DNA of 64,000 bases, taken from positions 930,001 to 994,000 of the forward strand of contig JACCLO010000013.1 in assembly GCA_029448655.1 (NCBI GenBank). The letters are read 5' to 3'. The notes below the pieces were generated by a model that saw only the letters and a program-made list of their open reading frames with translations, was not told the origin of the DNA and did no database searches. This DNA is from Wolfiporia cocos. Taxonomy: Eukaryota > Basidiomycota > Agaricomycetes > Polyporales > Phaeolaceae. Of this stretch, positions 47,155 to 59,452 are shown piece by piece; position 1 is the stretch's first letter; each line of letters opens with the position of its first letter. The position numbers and the translations under genes were made by a program.

Positions 47155-48863
47155 TCAGACCAATTCATCTCCATTCTCTGAGAAGGCTTCGTCGTCTTCA
47201 TACCAGCCCTCATCGCCATACCGCGCTGCAGCACTAGCCTCCAACTCGCCGAACCGGGCGGAGGCCTGTCCAGGAACCGCCTGCGAGCGATTCGCGATCG
47301 AGTTCGCACCGAACACCATAGTCGTGATGATCGACTGCCCTTGGAACGGGTGCGACTTTTGATTCGACTGCTCTACAGAGGCGATAGAGTCGTGCATCTC
47401 AAAGTGTACTTGGCGGACGTTGAGCATAAGGCGGGAGATCATGATGGATGTCAACCTGCGATCAGTGAGGCGGGACTACTAAGGGATTATGGAAGTACGA
47501 ACGGGGCGATAAGTAAAGGGACGCATTGAGAGACCTGATTTCAAATCAAGAAGATCAAGATCGGAGCTCATGCTTTCAAGAAAAACGGCATGCGCACTTT
47601 TCGAACAAAAAGGACCATCGAAGCTATGTTCAATGCTAGTAGCGCCCTGTTGACAGGTCAAGTATCTTGCCGCGTTAGTTATGCTAAACTTACACAAAGT
47701 ACATTGTTCCTAGTGGTAAGCAAAAACGACTCGGTTCGAATTTGCGGCACACGTTGTATACGAGTAGAATGCTTACCATCCCGCACTAGCGACTGAGCAA
47801 GAGACGTCTTGACCCTCTTGTTATAGCTGTAGTTCACAACGCCATATATAGCGAGCCAGGAGGTGAGGATGACTGATGTATCTGAAATGATCGCGCATGT
47901 GCGAGTGGCGATCTCCACTACGGGCAGGGCCGCTCAGCCACAGTCGATCAGTTATCGCAAGCCAAGTGAGAAAGCTCACATCTATGGATGCTTAGTGAGT
48001 ACATATACACTATCACCAATGTATGCGCACTTACTTGAATTGTGTCGATGTAGAGAGCGTGGGTGTCATTGAGTATATCCCATCTTGGAACACCAAATGC
48101 TGCGAAGAGAACAGAACCTAGTGATAATGTGATATACACTTCTAAGACCTCTCAGCGTGAATTTGTTTTGCTTACGATATTGGTCGCTGCAGGAACGATA
48201 CCGAGGAGGGCGGTTGCGCTGGAAAGGCGCCAGCACCGCCTTAAAATGGTATAAATACGGAGGCCCGAGATCACTGTAAGTGCGCATTATTACCATACCG
48301 CCAGTCGCAGAACATAAACGCATTACCTCCCCACATGACAGCGGATGCCGCAAAGAATATATCAAGGAGAATTGTGATCACTTCCTCGCTATAGTAAAAC
48401 ATCGCAATGTTAAGCAACAAGAATGATCCGATCAGCAGATATTTACCTCTGCAGCAATATTAGCATTTGCTATGGAAGACGATAAATCATAGTGCGTACT
48501 ACAACACTCGACCATGCAGGCGTGTTCAGGATGTAAGAGACAGCCAGACCGAGCATGACAAAGCGGTTCACGAAGAAAATGATCACGGAGCCTAGGGCCT
48601 TGCTTGTCCATATGAATTCAATTTCCTGACTAATGGTGATCAAATAGTCGTAGATGAGCAACGCTACGCAAGCACGACGCGCAAATGAGTGGCTGATTTG
48701 TAAAGGATCCGGCCGCACATTGCTCACCCACGCCAGTGGCCAGGAAGGAATGATCCGTCAAGCTGATGGCATATTATGTTGGCGAAGGGAGTCTGTCGGA
48801 TGATGATAAAACTCACAGTTCAGAATTTTGCGCAGCGGCGTCTGCTACATCCTGAGCAGACAT
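47155..48863 (-). CDS. DUF6533 multi-pass membrane protein (copy E)
   Basis: Starts at 48863 with MSAQDVADAAAQNSE; a 54-nt intron leads to LLTDHSFLATGV and the next to ALLIYDYLITISQEIEFIW, FFVNRFVMLGLAVSYIL (DUF6533). Donor at 48499, CAG|AG|GT at 48451-48445 and acceptor at 48389 again require a 2-nt exon (48448-48447) before EEVITILLDIFFAASAVMW. Later exons include CAIISDTSVILTSWLAIYGV with the VRDG exon end near 47790, and the last has TSIMISRLMLNVRQVHFEMH plus an acidic C-terminus (EDDEAFSENGDELV). No stop was met in the exons followed. Same unknown function as its paralogues. Confidence 0.78.
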
Positions 48864-49593
48864 GGTGCGGCAGGCCAAAGGATCCGCGGGGCTTTGCGCA
48901 AATACAGCCGGCGGGGTATACCCTCAGAATACCTGATAAATGTCACGGATGCTGCAGTTGACGAGTGCTGGATATGAACGTTCAAGTTGCAAAGATCATA
49001 TCTTGCGTCTGGTCACCCGCCTGCGCAACACCATAAGGAGTATATCTGGTTCTTGGGACGATGCCGGCAGACGCACAGATGAGATGGTGATGAAACCTCG
49101 GCGATCCACCGACCCATGCTTCGGCTTGATGTGATTTGGCTCAAGGACGGAAAACCACGATCAGCTAGTTGCGAAATAACTCCCACGGTGCGTCCGACGA
49201 GTCCGGGTCTGACATGGATAAAGCAGTTACGCTAATGCGCTGAAAGGTTTTTGAACACTCAGCTACTTCGTAGGAATCCAGGCGGAGATGCTCAGTCTTA
49301 GCTATCGCACACCGAAATGCGTTGCATCACAAGCTGGGAGATCGCGTGATCTCTCTGAGCATGGATGGATTTCACTTGGCTGATTCTTCATAATGATGTA
49401 TCGGTAGAAGCTCCGGTCATTGTTCGGATGAGAAACGTTACACGGATAATAAGTTATACGCAGGGCTTTAGCTTAACCTCGATCAGATGCCGGTATGAGC
49501 CGCATCACGTCGAGAAATTCAGCCCTGTGTCTCCAGGGATCTCCGCTCGGGTGCATGTGCGCTGCCAGAGCGTCTGATCGAGATAGCTAACTA
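48864..49593. other. Intergenic, weak repeat to 61960-62250
   Basis: Short shared words (ATGGTGATG, CACTTGGCTGATTCTTC, CTTCG-CTTGAT) hint at an old duplicated flank next to DUF6533 genes. No gene seen. Confidence 0.3.
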
Positions 49594-49607
49594 CAGCCCT
49601 TTGCATA

Positions 49608-49954
49608 CAGCCCTTTGCATAATTGTTGTCACTCATCTGATGTTTGAGCAGTATTTGTTCCGGACAAACTTCTCACGCCATCGTATGTCATGCATATTGA
49701 ATTTACAGGAGACATAGCTATGCAAATGTGCTAAGAGTTGACAATGGTGCTCATAAAGTGCGTATCATTCAGTTTCTGCAAATAAATCTATGCAGGTGGC
49801 GAACAATGTGCACCTGGTGCACCTATCCTACGAGCGTCTACTGCTTGTCCGGAGGACGGACCGTTACACTCAAACGGCGTGTGAAGTTTGTCCGGAACAA
49901 ATACTGCTCAAAATTGTTGCATCAGAGGAGTGACAACAATTATGCAAACGACTG
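49608..49954. mobile_element. Tc1/mariner-type MITE, 347 bp (second copy)
   Basis: Same family as 9959-10441: termini CAGYCxTTTGCATAATTG, TA on both sides (49606-49607, 49955-49956), and long inverted arms holding TTGTTCCGGACAAACTTC. The transposase remnant is gone. Its left end is duplicated: CAGCCCTTTGCATA occurs twice in a row (from 49594 and 49608). Confidence 0.9.
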
Positions 49955-49956
49955 TA

Positions 49957-50769
49957 AGATGTTACAGCACACATCAAAAGAATTCGGGTCAAATTCTCAC
50001 ACCATTCCTCCGCAGCTCGGGGTCGGCGAACATCCACCTTGCCGCACATCCTTGGTGCGGAATTAATTGGCGTGCCACTGGCTTGTGGTCCGGTAATGTG
50101 AATCATTATTATGTGATGCAGTGTAAATTTCAGACGCGCAAACCGAAGACGTCAGAAGCGACATTTCTGAACCCAAACTCAAGACAGCGACGCGGACTAG
50201 CTTACTCATTGCACTAATGGAGACTGGATCAGGGAGCCGCGTAAATTAACTCATAACGGTTAAGTGGTTCCGTTACAATGAGACTATTGCATCGTGACAT
50301 GTCTGCCCTGTCAGTATAATCAAGGTAAAATGTCTTTCGGAAGTATCAATTAAGCAATACTCAGATCATTCAATGAAGGCAAAGCTGCATTGGACCTTCC
50401 TATCTCTATTCCAGCTGGACTTATCGGCGAGACTAGCTGGGCAGGAGTATCCTGCGTTTCATTCAGGAGAGTCATGCATTCAGTACGTTTATGACACCTT
50501 GGATGTTGTAATCAGGATTGAAGCTTATGATAGATTACATCTGAGGTTGTGAGATCCACTTCTACCATTCACAATAATCCCGACACGTCTCGACCGCACA
50601 CCGCACCTCCTCATTGTCCTGTAAGTCATGAGCATCACCAGCTATGTCATTAGCTTGGTTGCTATTATGTTGTTCCTCATCTATGAAATCGCTGTACTCA
50701 TCATGTAGTATCCTCGCCACTGATGATGAAGATCGATCTATCTGGAGGCGTTGGGTCGAGGATTAAGAT
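49957..50769. other. Intergenic, no gene recognised
   Basis: Spacer between the MITE and the 3' end of copy F. Short frames only. Confidence 0.45.
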
Positions 50770-52370
50770 TCATTGAAGAGAGTTGCGATTGGTATAACTG
50801 AATGTCCTTGGTCGCGTTGACATGCTTCGAGAACCATGTGCAGGGAAGTGCACTTGACGAACGTTCAGCATTAGTCGTGATATAATGATGGATGTCATTC
50901 TGGTATAATATCATTTATCGACCCCCTCGAAGTGCGAAGAGAAAATCACGCATTGCGTAATAGTCAAGAAATCTCTGGTCATCTAATCGTCAATACGTCT
51001 GCAGTATAAGTATCGCATTCTTGTACAGCAGATGTGAATAGACCTGCCACCAGGATAGGGTTATAACGAGGATATTTAAAGAGAGAACATCCCCCGCGGG
51101 AGGATGGGGGGTATCTTACAGAAAAGATAAAGACCCTTGATGAATCTTATGTCAACTCAGAGTACTGAGGATTGCACATGTACATTGTGAACCAGCATCT
51201 CTCGACAGCATTTACACCGCTGAAGATCTGCGCCCCCAGCTATTTAGCTATTTGAGCCAGCAATATGACCGTGAATATCCCACCACGATGTCAGGAGCAC
51301 CAATACACCTGAGACAACAATCACAAATGAGATAGGCGAGTATGTAATCAACTGCGTGCGCGGTAATGATGATGCACATCTGTCACACTTTTTGAAGGCA
51401 TAATGTCAACATCACGAGTATTGTCGCTTTATCAATAAGCACTCGCTTCGACTGTACTGTCACCGATAGCGCTGATGCGGCGTAATATGCTTCGAGTGCA
51501 TGGCTTGTCATATAGGAAGTTTGATACACAGAACGCGACATCGACATCTCAAGGAATTTAGTTGGGTTTTCATCGTGTTCACAGTCATCTGAGGCATCAG
51601 AGTATCAGCTCAAACTCTCCGCGAGTATAAAACACAACACATGCCAAATTCATTGCAAGGGTGATAATGCTCAAGGAAAATGTCACAATCGCAAGGGAAT
51701 AACGCCTGTCACAGATTGCGTACACTCGAATGCTGGAAAGCTCGAAGAGTTAATACAGGATGCATAGTTAGCTAAATTGTCACCTGTCGAAATGATAAGG
51801 ACAAGCATTTCAATGGATTGGGGATTGGGTTAGGATGCCTAGTACTCCACAGCTATTTAATGAATATGGCAACGATTGCAAACGAGCTTCAAGCAAGCTG
51901 GCTCTTGACCTACAACTATATCGCGCTTATAGCCAATGAAGGGTTCATTCAAGTATGATCGTGTATATACGCTTAAGTGGCTCTACCAAGGGACATCGAG
52001 AGAACAAGTGACAGACAATTCCAGTATGATGACCTGATCAATAAACATGACAGCGTATCCAGTCGCCTTGCTGGTCCAGACGTATGCAACTTCTGCGCCA
52101 AATGTCAAAATGTAGTCATATATCAGCAGGACTATGAACATCCACAGACTTAAGTGCATTACGGTCAGATAGGGCTAGCGGCAGGAAGCGCACCGCGACC
52201 AGCTGACTTGAGGTTAATAACCCGGCGGGTTTGCGTAGCACCAAGCGCCGAGGATCACGTGCATACTGCCACATTGAGCCGCGGCGCGCGCCTCTGCGCA
52301 ACTTTTGACAGACGTTGAATGTTTCGGCCGACCCCATCGACTCAACTGATGATATATGCATTATATGCAT
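50770..52370 (-). pseudogene. DUF6533 membrane protein (copy F), decayed
   Basis: Family landmarks survive in the right order: start region near 52370, LLIYDYILTFGAEVAYVWTS near 52110, and the last-exon motif TSIIISRLMLNVRQVHFPAH near 50910-50850, ending in a stop at 50770. In the domain, the usual VNRxVML reads IDQVIIL, a stop falls soon after (DVPW then TAG near 51968), and the middle exons are hard to find. This points to a pseudogene, though splicing could hide some of the damage. Confidence 0.6.
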
Positions 52371-52761
52371 TATAGGATTACAATAAAATAACTACTTAGA
52401 CCATTGTAAGTATGCAGGAGGGTGCTGGCGCATACAACGCTGATGCCTAAGTACTAAGCACTAAGTCCATCCCCGATCTACAGCTTGACAACAAAGATGA
52501 TTTTGACGTGTTGATGACTTGGACATAGTGCTATGGTGCCAATGGCCTAGTCACCGCCTCTTTTGTACAAGTCTTACTGCTCACTCCGATTGGTGCCTAG
52601 AGACAATCAGTCTAGCTAAAATGCTTAGATTGAACATAGGAACAAAATGGCTAGGCAGATTTCTCTGAAAATCAAAATTGAGAAATTTATATGTCCAAAT
52701 TTGGCCAGTGGTGGGAAAGCAGTACTATATATGGAAAGTAATGACATTTTTACTTATCTGA
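52371..52761. other. Spacer, possible transposon end
   Basis: CTAAGTACTAAGCACTAAGTCC at about 52447 resembles CTAAGTCCTAAGT near 56120 on the far side of the DDE transposase; these may be the ends of that element, but no clean inverted repeat or target duplication was found. Confidence 0.3.
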
Positions 52762-55700
52762 CTAATCCAAATATAGTATATCAGTCAAGCTGACATGCGA
52801 GGGTCTCCTGGGACATGGCAGTGAGACTTGTATCGACGAGAACTGAATGCCTGCACCTGTAATTGAGCATCTTTTGTGCCCAATCCTGAGTGATAAGCAT
52901 CCATCCACCTGACAACCTGGTGCTCCCATTTCCGGATTGTCTCGACACTTACCGATGCTAGTGCATCTGGCATATTGGCTTGTAAATGTTGGAAACATAT
53001 AATCACAGTGATTGCAGAGATACTTCTTGACAGCACCCCAGAAGTATTCGATGAAATTCAGCTCACAGTGATATTTTGGTAAAATATGCACATGTGGCCT
53101 GCATCCTCAATGACTTCCTGGACAAGAGTTTTCTGCTCCTTGAAGTCTGGCTGATTTTCAAGTATGTGCTTGGCATAGCAACTGGTCACATCTGGGTCAC
53201 ATTTCCCATGACACTGCATTCACAGTCCATCAACCCAGAGGCTTCGCTCGATGAGAATTTGTCGAATCCCTTTGGGAAGATTGGGATGATCAGGATGATT
53301 GTATGGAAAATTCATTTGTTGGATAATTTTCTGATCATCCTTCATGAACCAGCCATCACACATTTGTGCCTGCTTTCCACTAGGGTGCAGATTCATGCAT
53401 GATACAAGAAGTGCATCCTCAGTGAAGGCAGAATGTCCTTGCAAGTGGTCAACAGCAATTAAGGCTTGGAATCCGGGGCCATGCAATTTTTCAAATGTCG
53501 GAATAATCTTTGTTTTCAGCTATGATCAATTATTTTATGAGTCAAGTCTGCTACAGATTTGTCATGGCATACCTGGTTCACAAACATCTCACCGTTCCAG
53601 AAGCCATCATGATTTTTACCATATTCAAGGCCTTGTCCTGCATCCTTCAACCAACCAAATGTGGAACAGATTACGTCGCTGTGGTGAATGCCCCTGCTGG
53701 GACCCTTTTTTCGTAGTGGCTGCTCGCCTTTGAAAACCCAGCTTTTTTGACACCATCATGTGCTTGGGCAGTCATTTCATCATGCACACAAACACCAGAT
53801 GGCACTCGACATAATTTTCTGTTTGCTTGTTGACCTCTTCCGAGACATTTACAACAACATACTTGATCATTCATTTTCAATGCTGTGCCATTGCTGGCAG
53901 GAAGACTTCTTGATGATACCTGACAACATCTGGCCACTCATGACCATCATAATAGAGGCTCTTCTTGTGCTCAATGTACTGGAAGCCTTCTTGATGAAGC
54001 CAATCGCACGTGGTGCTCAGGGAGACTCCTTGGCCAACCTTCAAGTGAATCCATGGGAAGAGTCCAAGCTCCATATACTTCTTTAACCCTGCTGGCATCT
54101 CCTTATGGATGATCTCTTTCAGATACTGCTGAGCAGCTGCTGGTACCATGCTGTTTTTGGTGAATTTGGTGAGTTTTTTGGGATTCATGGCCCATTTGTT
54201 TGACCGCACATATGAGCGTAGCTCCGCTTGCACCACAGGGTCCTGTAGCAATGTATAGGACTTGATATGCCGGCCCTTCAAGGATATGGGAAGTTCTCGT
54301 GCATTCGACCATCTTCAAGCCCACTTCCACACCATCCTTCCACCCCATTTTGCAGAAAAGCCATGACTTTTTGCTGCACATTCCCCTGCCACGGTCATCG
54401 AGTGCTTGTATTTGACAATCAAGTGCAGATAGCTCTCAATACAGCATGTGCAGCAGGCCTGCAGACTGTTATCGCCTGAAACAAAGGTATGTCGCTTTGA
54501 TTTAATGAATTTCTGGATCACATCAAGTGCATTCTCGAAGGTCCGCATATGGTTCTCCTTGATGTGAGAGCAGGTAATGTGTGCTGGCACTTCGAGCTTG
54601 CGGTGCTTTGGAGGGGGGGTTGTCTGGTTGGAGCATACAGTGCACTGCTGCTGTGAGGGGCTGGAATCCACAGTAAGTCTGGCCTCGTCCATTTCGCTCT
54701 CCTCCTCCTCCTCCTCATGCATGAGTAACTGTAGCATCGTACTTTGATGCTCCTGGCTATTGTGGATGTTCTCTTCACTTCCTTCTCCACCTTTGGCACT
54801 TGTTACGGATCGAATATCCGTTCAACGCAAAATAATTAAGTCGAGTTACTCAGCGTATCGAGTAGCGCACTACTCGTCGGACTCCTCTGAGTCAGAGCGT
54901 CGATATACAAGCTGCAGGCTTAATTGCTCAAGCCTTTGAGAACGAGTATAAGATCCTTGAATTCAACAAGGTCGAGCTGAGGAACTCGACCGATATTTAC
55001 ATCAGGTTATATACTGCGATCCGTTAATCGGGGTCATAGTGTCTTTGGTACTACTACTATTAAGTCCGTCGGGCTAACGATATAAGTAATAAAGGAGAAG
55101 TGTTGCGGTTGAGCGCAACAAGAGATGAAACACAGAACTACTGTGGTTGGACACAGAATATCAGCTAGAACGAGATGCGGACGCAGAGAGTGGGCATAGG
55201 GTTGTTATACATGAAACAGGGCCTACGGTTGAGCGGAGGCCCCCTAGAAATAGAGCGCTGGGTACAGCGGTTGAACGCTAAGTCCTCGTACACGATGAGG
55301 CGTCAAACGGAATATTCGAGTGTACCTGGTAGAACCGTAACAGCACTCACATCTCTGGTTTCGTACTCATTCTCTGATGATGAGATATCAGAGAGATATC
55401 CACAGAAAATCTCGTCTCCACTCAGTGCTGGCTGGCAAGCACTTGGAATGGTATGTAAACCACCCTGTTGCTCATTTGACTGCTGTTCTGACAGCTCAGG
55501 ACCCTTCTGTGTCGAGAAAAATGAGTGCATGAATTGCACACCAGAGCTGTGCCCGAAACTCGTCAACACATACATTTTACCCATGAATTGTGATAAGTAC
55601 CTCTTACGGTGAGCCTGTTCATCCCGAAGCTTCTTATTGTGCCTCCGTTTTGTTCTGTCTGACATGCCATTGTAACCCAGAGCCCGGTTGCTCTCTGCTT

Positions 55701-56049
55701 GCTTCCAGATGCTCTGAGACATTGGTCTCATTAGGATACTGAAGGCATCCCTGTTGCCTTTCCTCTGCTGTGCCATCTCCAGACTCTGACTCAGCTCATC
55801 ACCCTCCAACTCAGACAAATCATTGTCGTTGTCATCATCATCTCCATCATCATCACCATTGTTGCCCTCGTCATCATTCAAGTCCTCTCCATCTTCATCC
55901 TTGTCTGAGGAGATCATGTAACTCACACCCCCCATCCATGATGTGCACTCATTATCCTCATCCGAGCTTATGCAAAGAACATCTTGTGCAGCTGATACTT
56001 GGGCTTGTGATGCATGCGACTGCTTCCTGGTGCTGGTGTGTGTGCACAA
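52762..56049 (-). pseudogene. DDE transposase, broken
   Basis: Remains of a DDE-type transposase of a kind common in mushrooms. The acidic N-terminal part has GYNGMSDRTKRRHNKKLRDE; the middle has SYVRSNKWAMNPKKL, QYLKEIIHKEMPAGLKKYME and TTCDWLHQEGFQYIEHKKSL with LYYDGHEWPDVV; catalytic-core traces are VDHLQGHSAF and, near the C-terminus, YHCELNFIEYFWGAVKKY. The N-terminal half is split by a solo LTR at 54801-55342. A TGA after GRMVWKWA (about 54315) and many stops and shifts beyond 53880 kill the rest. Exact superfamily (IS630/Tc1-like is my guess) needs a profile search. Confidence 0.8.
54801..55342 (+). mobile_element. Solo LTR, 542 bp
   Basis: Begins TGTTACGG and ends CCGTAACA (TG...CA with an 8-bp inverted end), flanked by the exact 5-bp target duplication GCACT (54796-54800, 55343-55347). 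No internal retrotransposon sequence is attached. It lies inside the transposase ORF, and a second copy is at 56414. Confidence 0.93.
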
Positions 56050-56408
56050 CTGCTTCCCAGTATGTGCACAAGCAGCGGCAGTGACACAGACTTACAGTCT
56101 ATGTCTACCGCCTATCCCTAAGTCCTAAGTATCACCCTATGATCGTGCTAACGAGGCTGTTGCTTAGGTCGTGCCCCAGACTAGTGAGGGTATAAGACAA
56201 AAGGCTGTGTTGCAGGCAGCAGACAGGGAGATGGAGAGTAAGACCAGGGGCACACACACCCCAAGCCGAGTATCATTGGACTGAGGTTGTAAGACCTCAG
56301 TCATAGCATATATATACATGAGAAGATTGCTACACTAGATGACGAGACCCGCCCTAAAGGCGTGGTCTGTGCGCAGTATGATATACCCCTACATGTGATA
56401 AATGTTCG
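56050..56408. repeat. Older LTR-like repeat, copy 1
   Basis: A hairpin-like GAGGTTGTAAGACCTC and CATATATATACATG, then CGCCCTAAAGGCGTGG, recur in altered form at about 57380-57430 and 58475-58500. It probably belongs to another, older retroelement that the second solo LTR landed in. Confidence 0.4.
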
Positions 56409-56413
56409 CATAT

Positions 56414-56957
56414 TGTTACGGATTGAATATCCGTTCAGCTGAATTAACTAAGTCGAGCTACTCAGCATATCAAGTAGTGCACTACTTGTTGAACTCAGCA
56501 GAATCAGAGCGTCGATATACAAGCTGCAGGTTTAATTGCTCAAGCCTTTGAGAACAAGTATAAGATCCTTGTAATTCAACAAGGTCGAGCTGAGGAACTC
56601 GACCAGTATTTACATCAGGTTATATACTGCGATCCTATAACCGGGGTCATAGTGTCCTTGGTACTGCTACCACCAAGTCCATAAGGCTGAGTACTAAGAT
56701 AACAAATACAAAGTGTTGCGGCTGAGTGCAACAAGGGATGAAACATAAGAACTCTGTGGTTAGACACACAATATGAACTAGAACCTGATACACTGTGAAG
56801 CTAAGGGCACAGGGCTGTTATACATGAAACGAAGGTCACTGGTTGAGCGGGGATCTCTAGAAATAAGGCACGCAACAGAGTGGTTGAATGCTAAGTCCTC
56901 CCTCCCAGTGGAACGTCAGAGAATGGAGCTTCGAGTATATTCGTACAGACCGTAACA
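56414..56957 (+). mobile_element. Solo LTR, 544 bp, same family
   Basis: Same ends (TGTTACGG...CCGTAACA) and high similarity along its length to the LTR at 54801, but its own target duplication CATAT (56409-56413, 56958-56962). Separate duplications show two independent insertions, not the two ends of one element. Confidence 0.93.
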
Positions 56958-56962
56958 CATAT

Positions 56963-58700
56963 TAGTCATAGTGAGATCATGTGCATAGGGTTATGTAAGT
57001 AGGTCACGGTGCCAGGTGCTACCTACGTCCATTGATATCTGATCTCATCTACCTGTAAGTCATGTGATCACTGGCGTAGCGTACGTGGCTAAGGGAAATT
57101 GCTCTCTAGGGGAGCGGTTGAGGCCGTTAGTTCGAGCCCAGGTAGTGGGGCATATATTGAGGCCTAGAAAACCGTGACATTTATGACACAAACTACTACT
57201 CTTGTATATCCACGTGCAAGTGCAGGCCTAGGAACGCAGGCCAGAGGTCGATGAGATAGATGACATGGCATGTATTGATCCTAAGAGGGTACTTAAGCCT
57301 CAGAGGGGAGTAGTGTCAACCCACAGTCAAGCACGCATAAGAGATGAGTAAGGGGCCTAAGCCCAAGTTGAGATTGCTAAGTCTGAGGTGTAAGCCTCAG
57401 ACAGTGCTAGCTTATATACATGGGGGGATGTGCGCTACCTAGATCATTGTCACACGCCAATTTCAAGCTTCTAGGCACAGTACCTTTTCCGATCATTGAG
57501 AGCACCCCCGAGGCTGGAAACCCGACACCTCAGCTAGATCCAAGCCCTACATACATATCACTACAGGCACTAGCCAGCAGCGCCACCAGCCCCACCTAAG
57601 AACCCTAGTCCCAGACCAGTCCAACATAAAGCCACTAGCAGTCACGTGACCCCGACCAACTACGATGAGCCCAGTAGCACCTGACCACAACCCCCTGCTA
57701 CCTGGACCACACCTCATCAGGTCACGACCATCCAGACTCACGGCTAGGACCACGTCCACCCAACCAACCGAACCCTATGCCTCCCGTCTCCACGAACTAC
57801 AGCCATTACCGGCTATCTGGTCATTACTGACCAAGGACTCACGCCATTATTGGCATGGACTATGTACCATACAGACTAAGGCCCAAGGGAGGCCTTAAAC
57901 CCCATAGCACCCAGGTCTATGAGGAACATCGACCTCGGGCAGTCCTTGTACGACTGAGAACCCTAGCAGTCGCAAGGCGCTACTCACCGATCGCAGCCGG
58001 TCACGCTCGATCACCAGGGCCATTACTGGCCAGTCCACGATCACTAGCTACGTCACCAATCATGGCCCGATAACCCTGCCATTACCGGCTATGGCCCCGA
58101 TCTACGCTAGAACCCCGATCACGGACTTAGAACCCCACCATTACCAGCGAACCCCCAATTGATGAGGACCACCGACTCGGGTCTAACCTGCTACGTTGCC
58201 ATGGCCGTCCCATGCTCTACAATCCCACGCCCAATGCCATTACAGGCCACCACGTAGCCACGTAGCTTATCTCAGCACTGATACCTTACAGGCTGCGCCA
58301 TAACATGTACAAACAGTATTAGAGCTATATAATAAGCCAGACAGTCTTGAGCGACCCTCAGACTTGTCTTGGCCTCTTCTGCCTTAGATGCCCCGGACCA
58401 GGAAGGCGCCTTTGAGCGAACCCCCTTCCCCCGGGTGTGTGTCTTAGGTAGTAGCGTGTGTCAATCATGACCAGCCCTAAAGGCATGGTCGGTGTGTACG
58501 TATATGATATGCCCGTCATGTGCTACTTGATATGTAAGCTAACTAGCGCTGACCATAGGGGGGGACTAGGGATAACCACTACACTACAGGGCACAGGTCA
58601 CCTGATGGTAAACAATGAGTATCTACATTCAAACTGGGGAGGGTGTATTCCGCGTATATATGATATATGAGATCAACGATATATGATATAACAGATATGC
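56963..58700. repeat. Repeat-rich stretch without genes
   Basis: Includes the related pieces GAGGTGTAAGCCTC / TTATATACATG (about 57390-57420) and CAGCCCTAAAGGCATGG (about 58473). From 57650 to 58270 the core GCCATTACCGGC and its variants (GCCATTATTGGC, CCATTACTGGCC) recur every few dozen bases between CT-rich fillers, a degenerate tandem array. No protein is recognised. Confidence 0.45.
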
Positions 58701-59434
58701 ACTAAAATTCGTGACAGGCAGCTTTGCGTGCTTTCTGTATCTTACTAGAGCATGGCATGTAGTGAAATAGTATATACACAACAGGCCTGTGCCGTTGCCA
58801 TATCTACACCACAATGAGCATTCAAATTTTCTCTCCATGCTGTACTATACCCAAAATGTTCAATCTCAGGGCACCACCAGGTACCAGCACTTATGTAAAC
58901 CCTGCATTAGGGTTAACATGAAGTTGCCCACAGGGTTTGGCCACTGTACAAAAGAGGCGGTGACTAGGCCGTTGGCACCATATGACAATTATTGCATATC
59001 CTTGGAGACCAACGAGACCGTGTGGAGTCATGCTGGCCCAAGAGTGCAACATGTATAAATGAATCCACTCATCCACTGACAAAGTGATCTTAGTCATGAA
59101 CAGCATCGTACATTGTCTATAACGAATTCAACTAATGCTTTCTATTACTATTCTGCCTTCATAAGCTATCACAGCTTTGGGATCTTCAACGTTCATATGC
59201 AGCAGCATCAGAGCGCCCACCCCCCTGGGAATGCATGTGATCTTGGGCGCTTGATGCTACGCAAACCCGCTAGGTAATTAACTTCAAGTGACCAGCTATG
59301 CTACAATAGTTTCCGAGCAGGCCACCAAGATCCCATGTGATCGGGTTGAAGCATTTATATCTGCATGGCATACTTCTCAACAAATAGCGCTGGCGATTCC
59401 GCAGCAATCGTGGTAGACAATGTAGCGGAGGTCT
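58701..59434. other. Intergenic with a relic shared with copy F
   Basis: 59215-59305 closely matches, in opposite orientation, the 5' part of copy F (52185-52275): GCTACGCAAACCCGC and TTAAC-TCAAGT-AGCT words in the same order. It is probably a leftover of another DUF6533-type gene. Nothing else seen. Confidence 0.4.
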
Positions 59435-59452
59435 GTTGATAATGCTACATAG
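59435..59452. repeat. 18-bp direct repeat, left copy
   Basis: GTTGATAATGCTACATAG, repeated exactly at 61647-61664, so the pair encloses the 2.2-kb block holding the split ORF. It is long for a target duplication; it may be a trace of element ends. Confidence 0.7.

Noticed and set aside
54801..56957. The two LTR copies considered as one complete short retroelement
   Set aside because: Each copy has its own target duplication, and transposase sequence lies between them, so they are separate solo LTRs.
57080..57170. A tRNA-like stretch with GTTCGAGCCC and an upstream GTGGCTAAGGG
   Set aside because: The words resemble B and A boxes, but I could not fold a closed acceptor stem or place an anticodon. 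It lies in repeat-rich DNA, so at most it is a tRNA-derived repeat.
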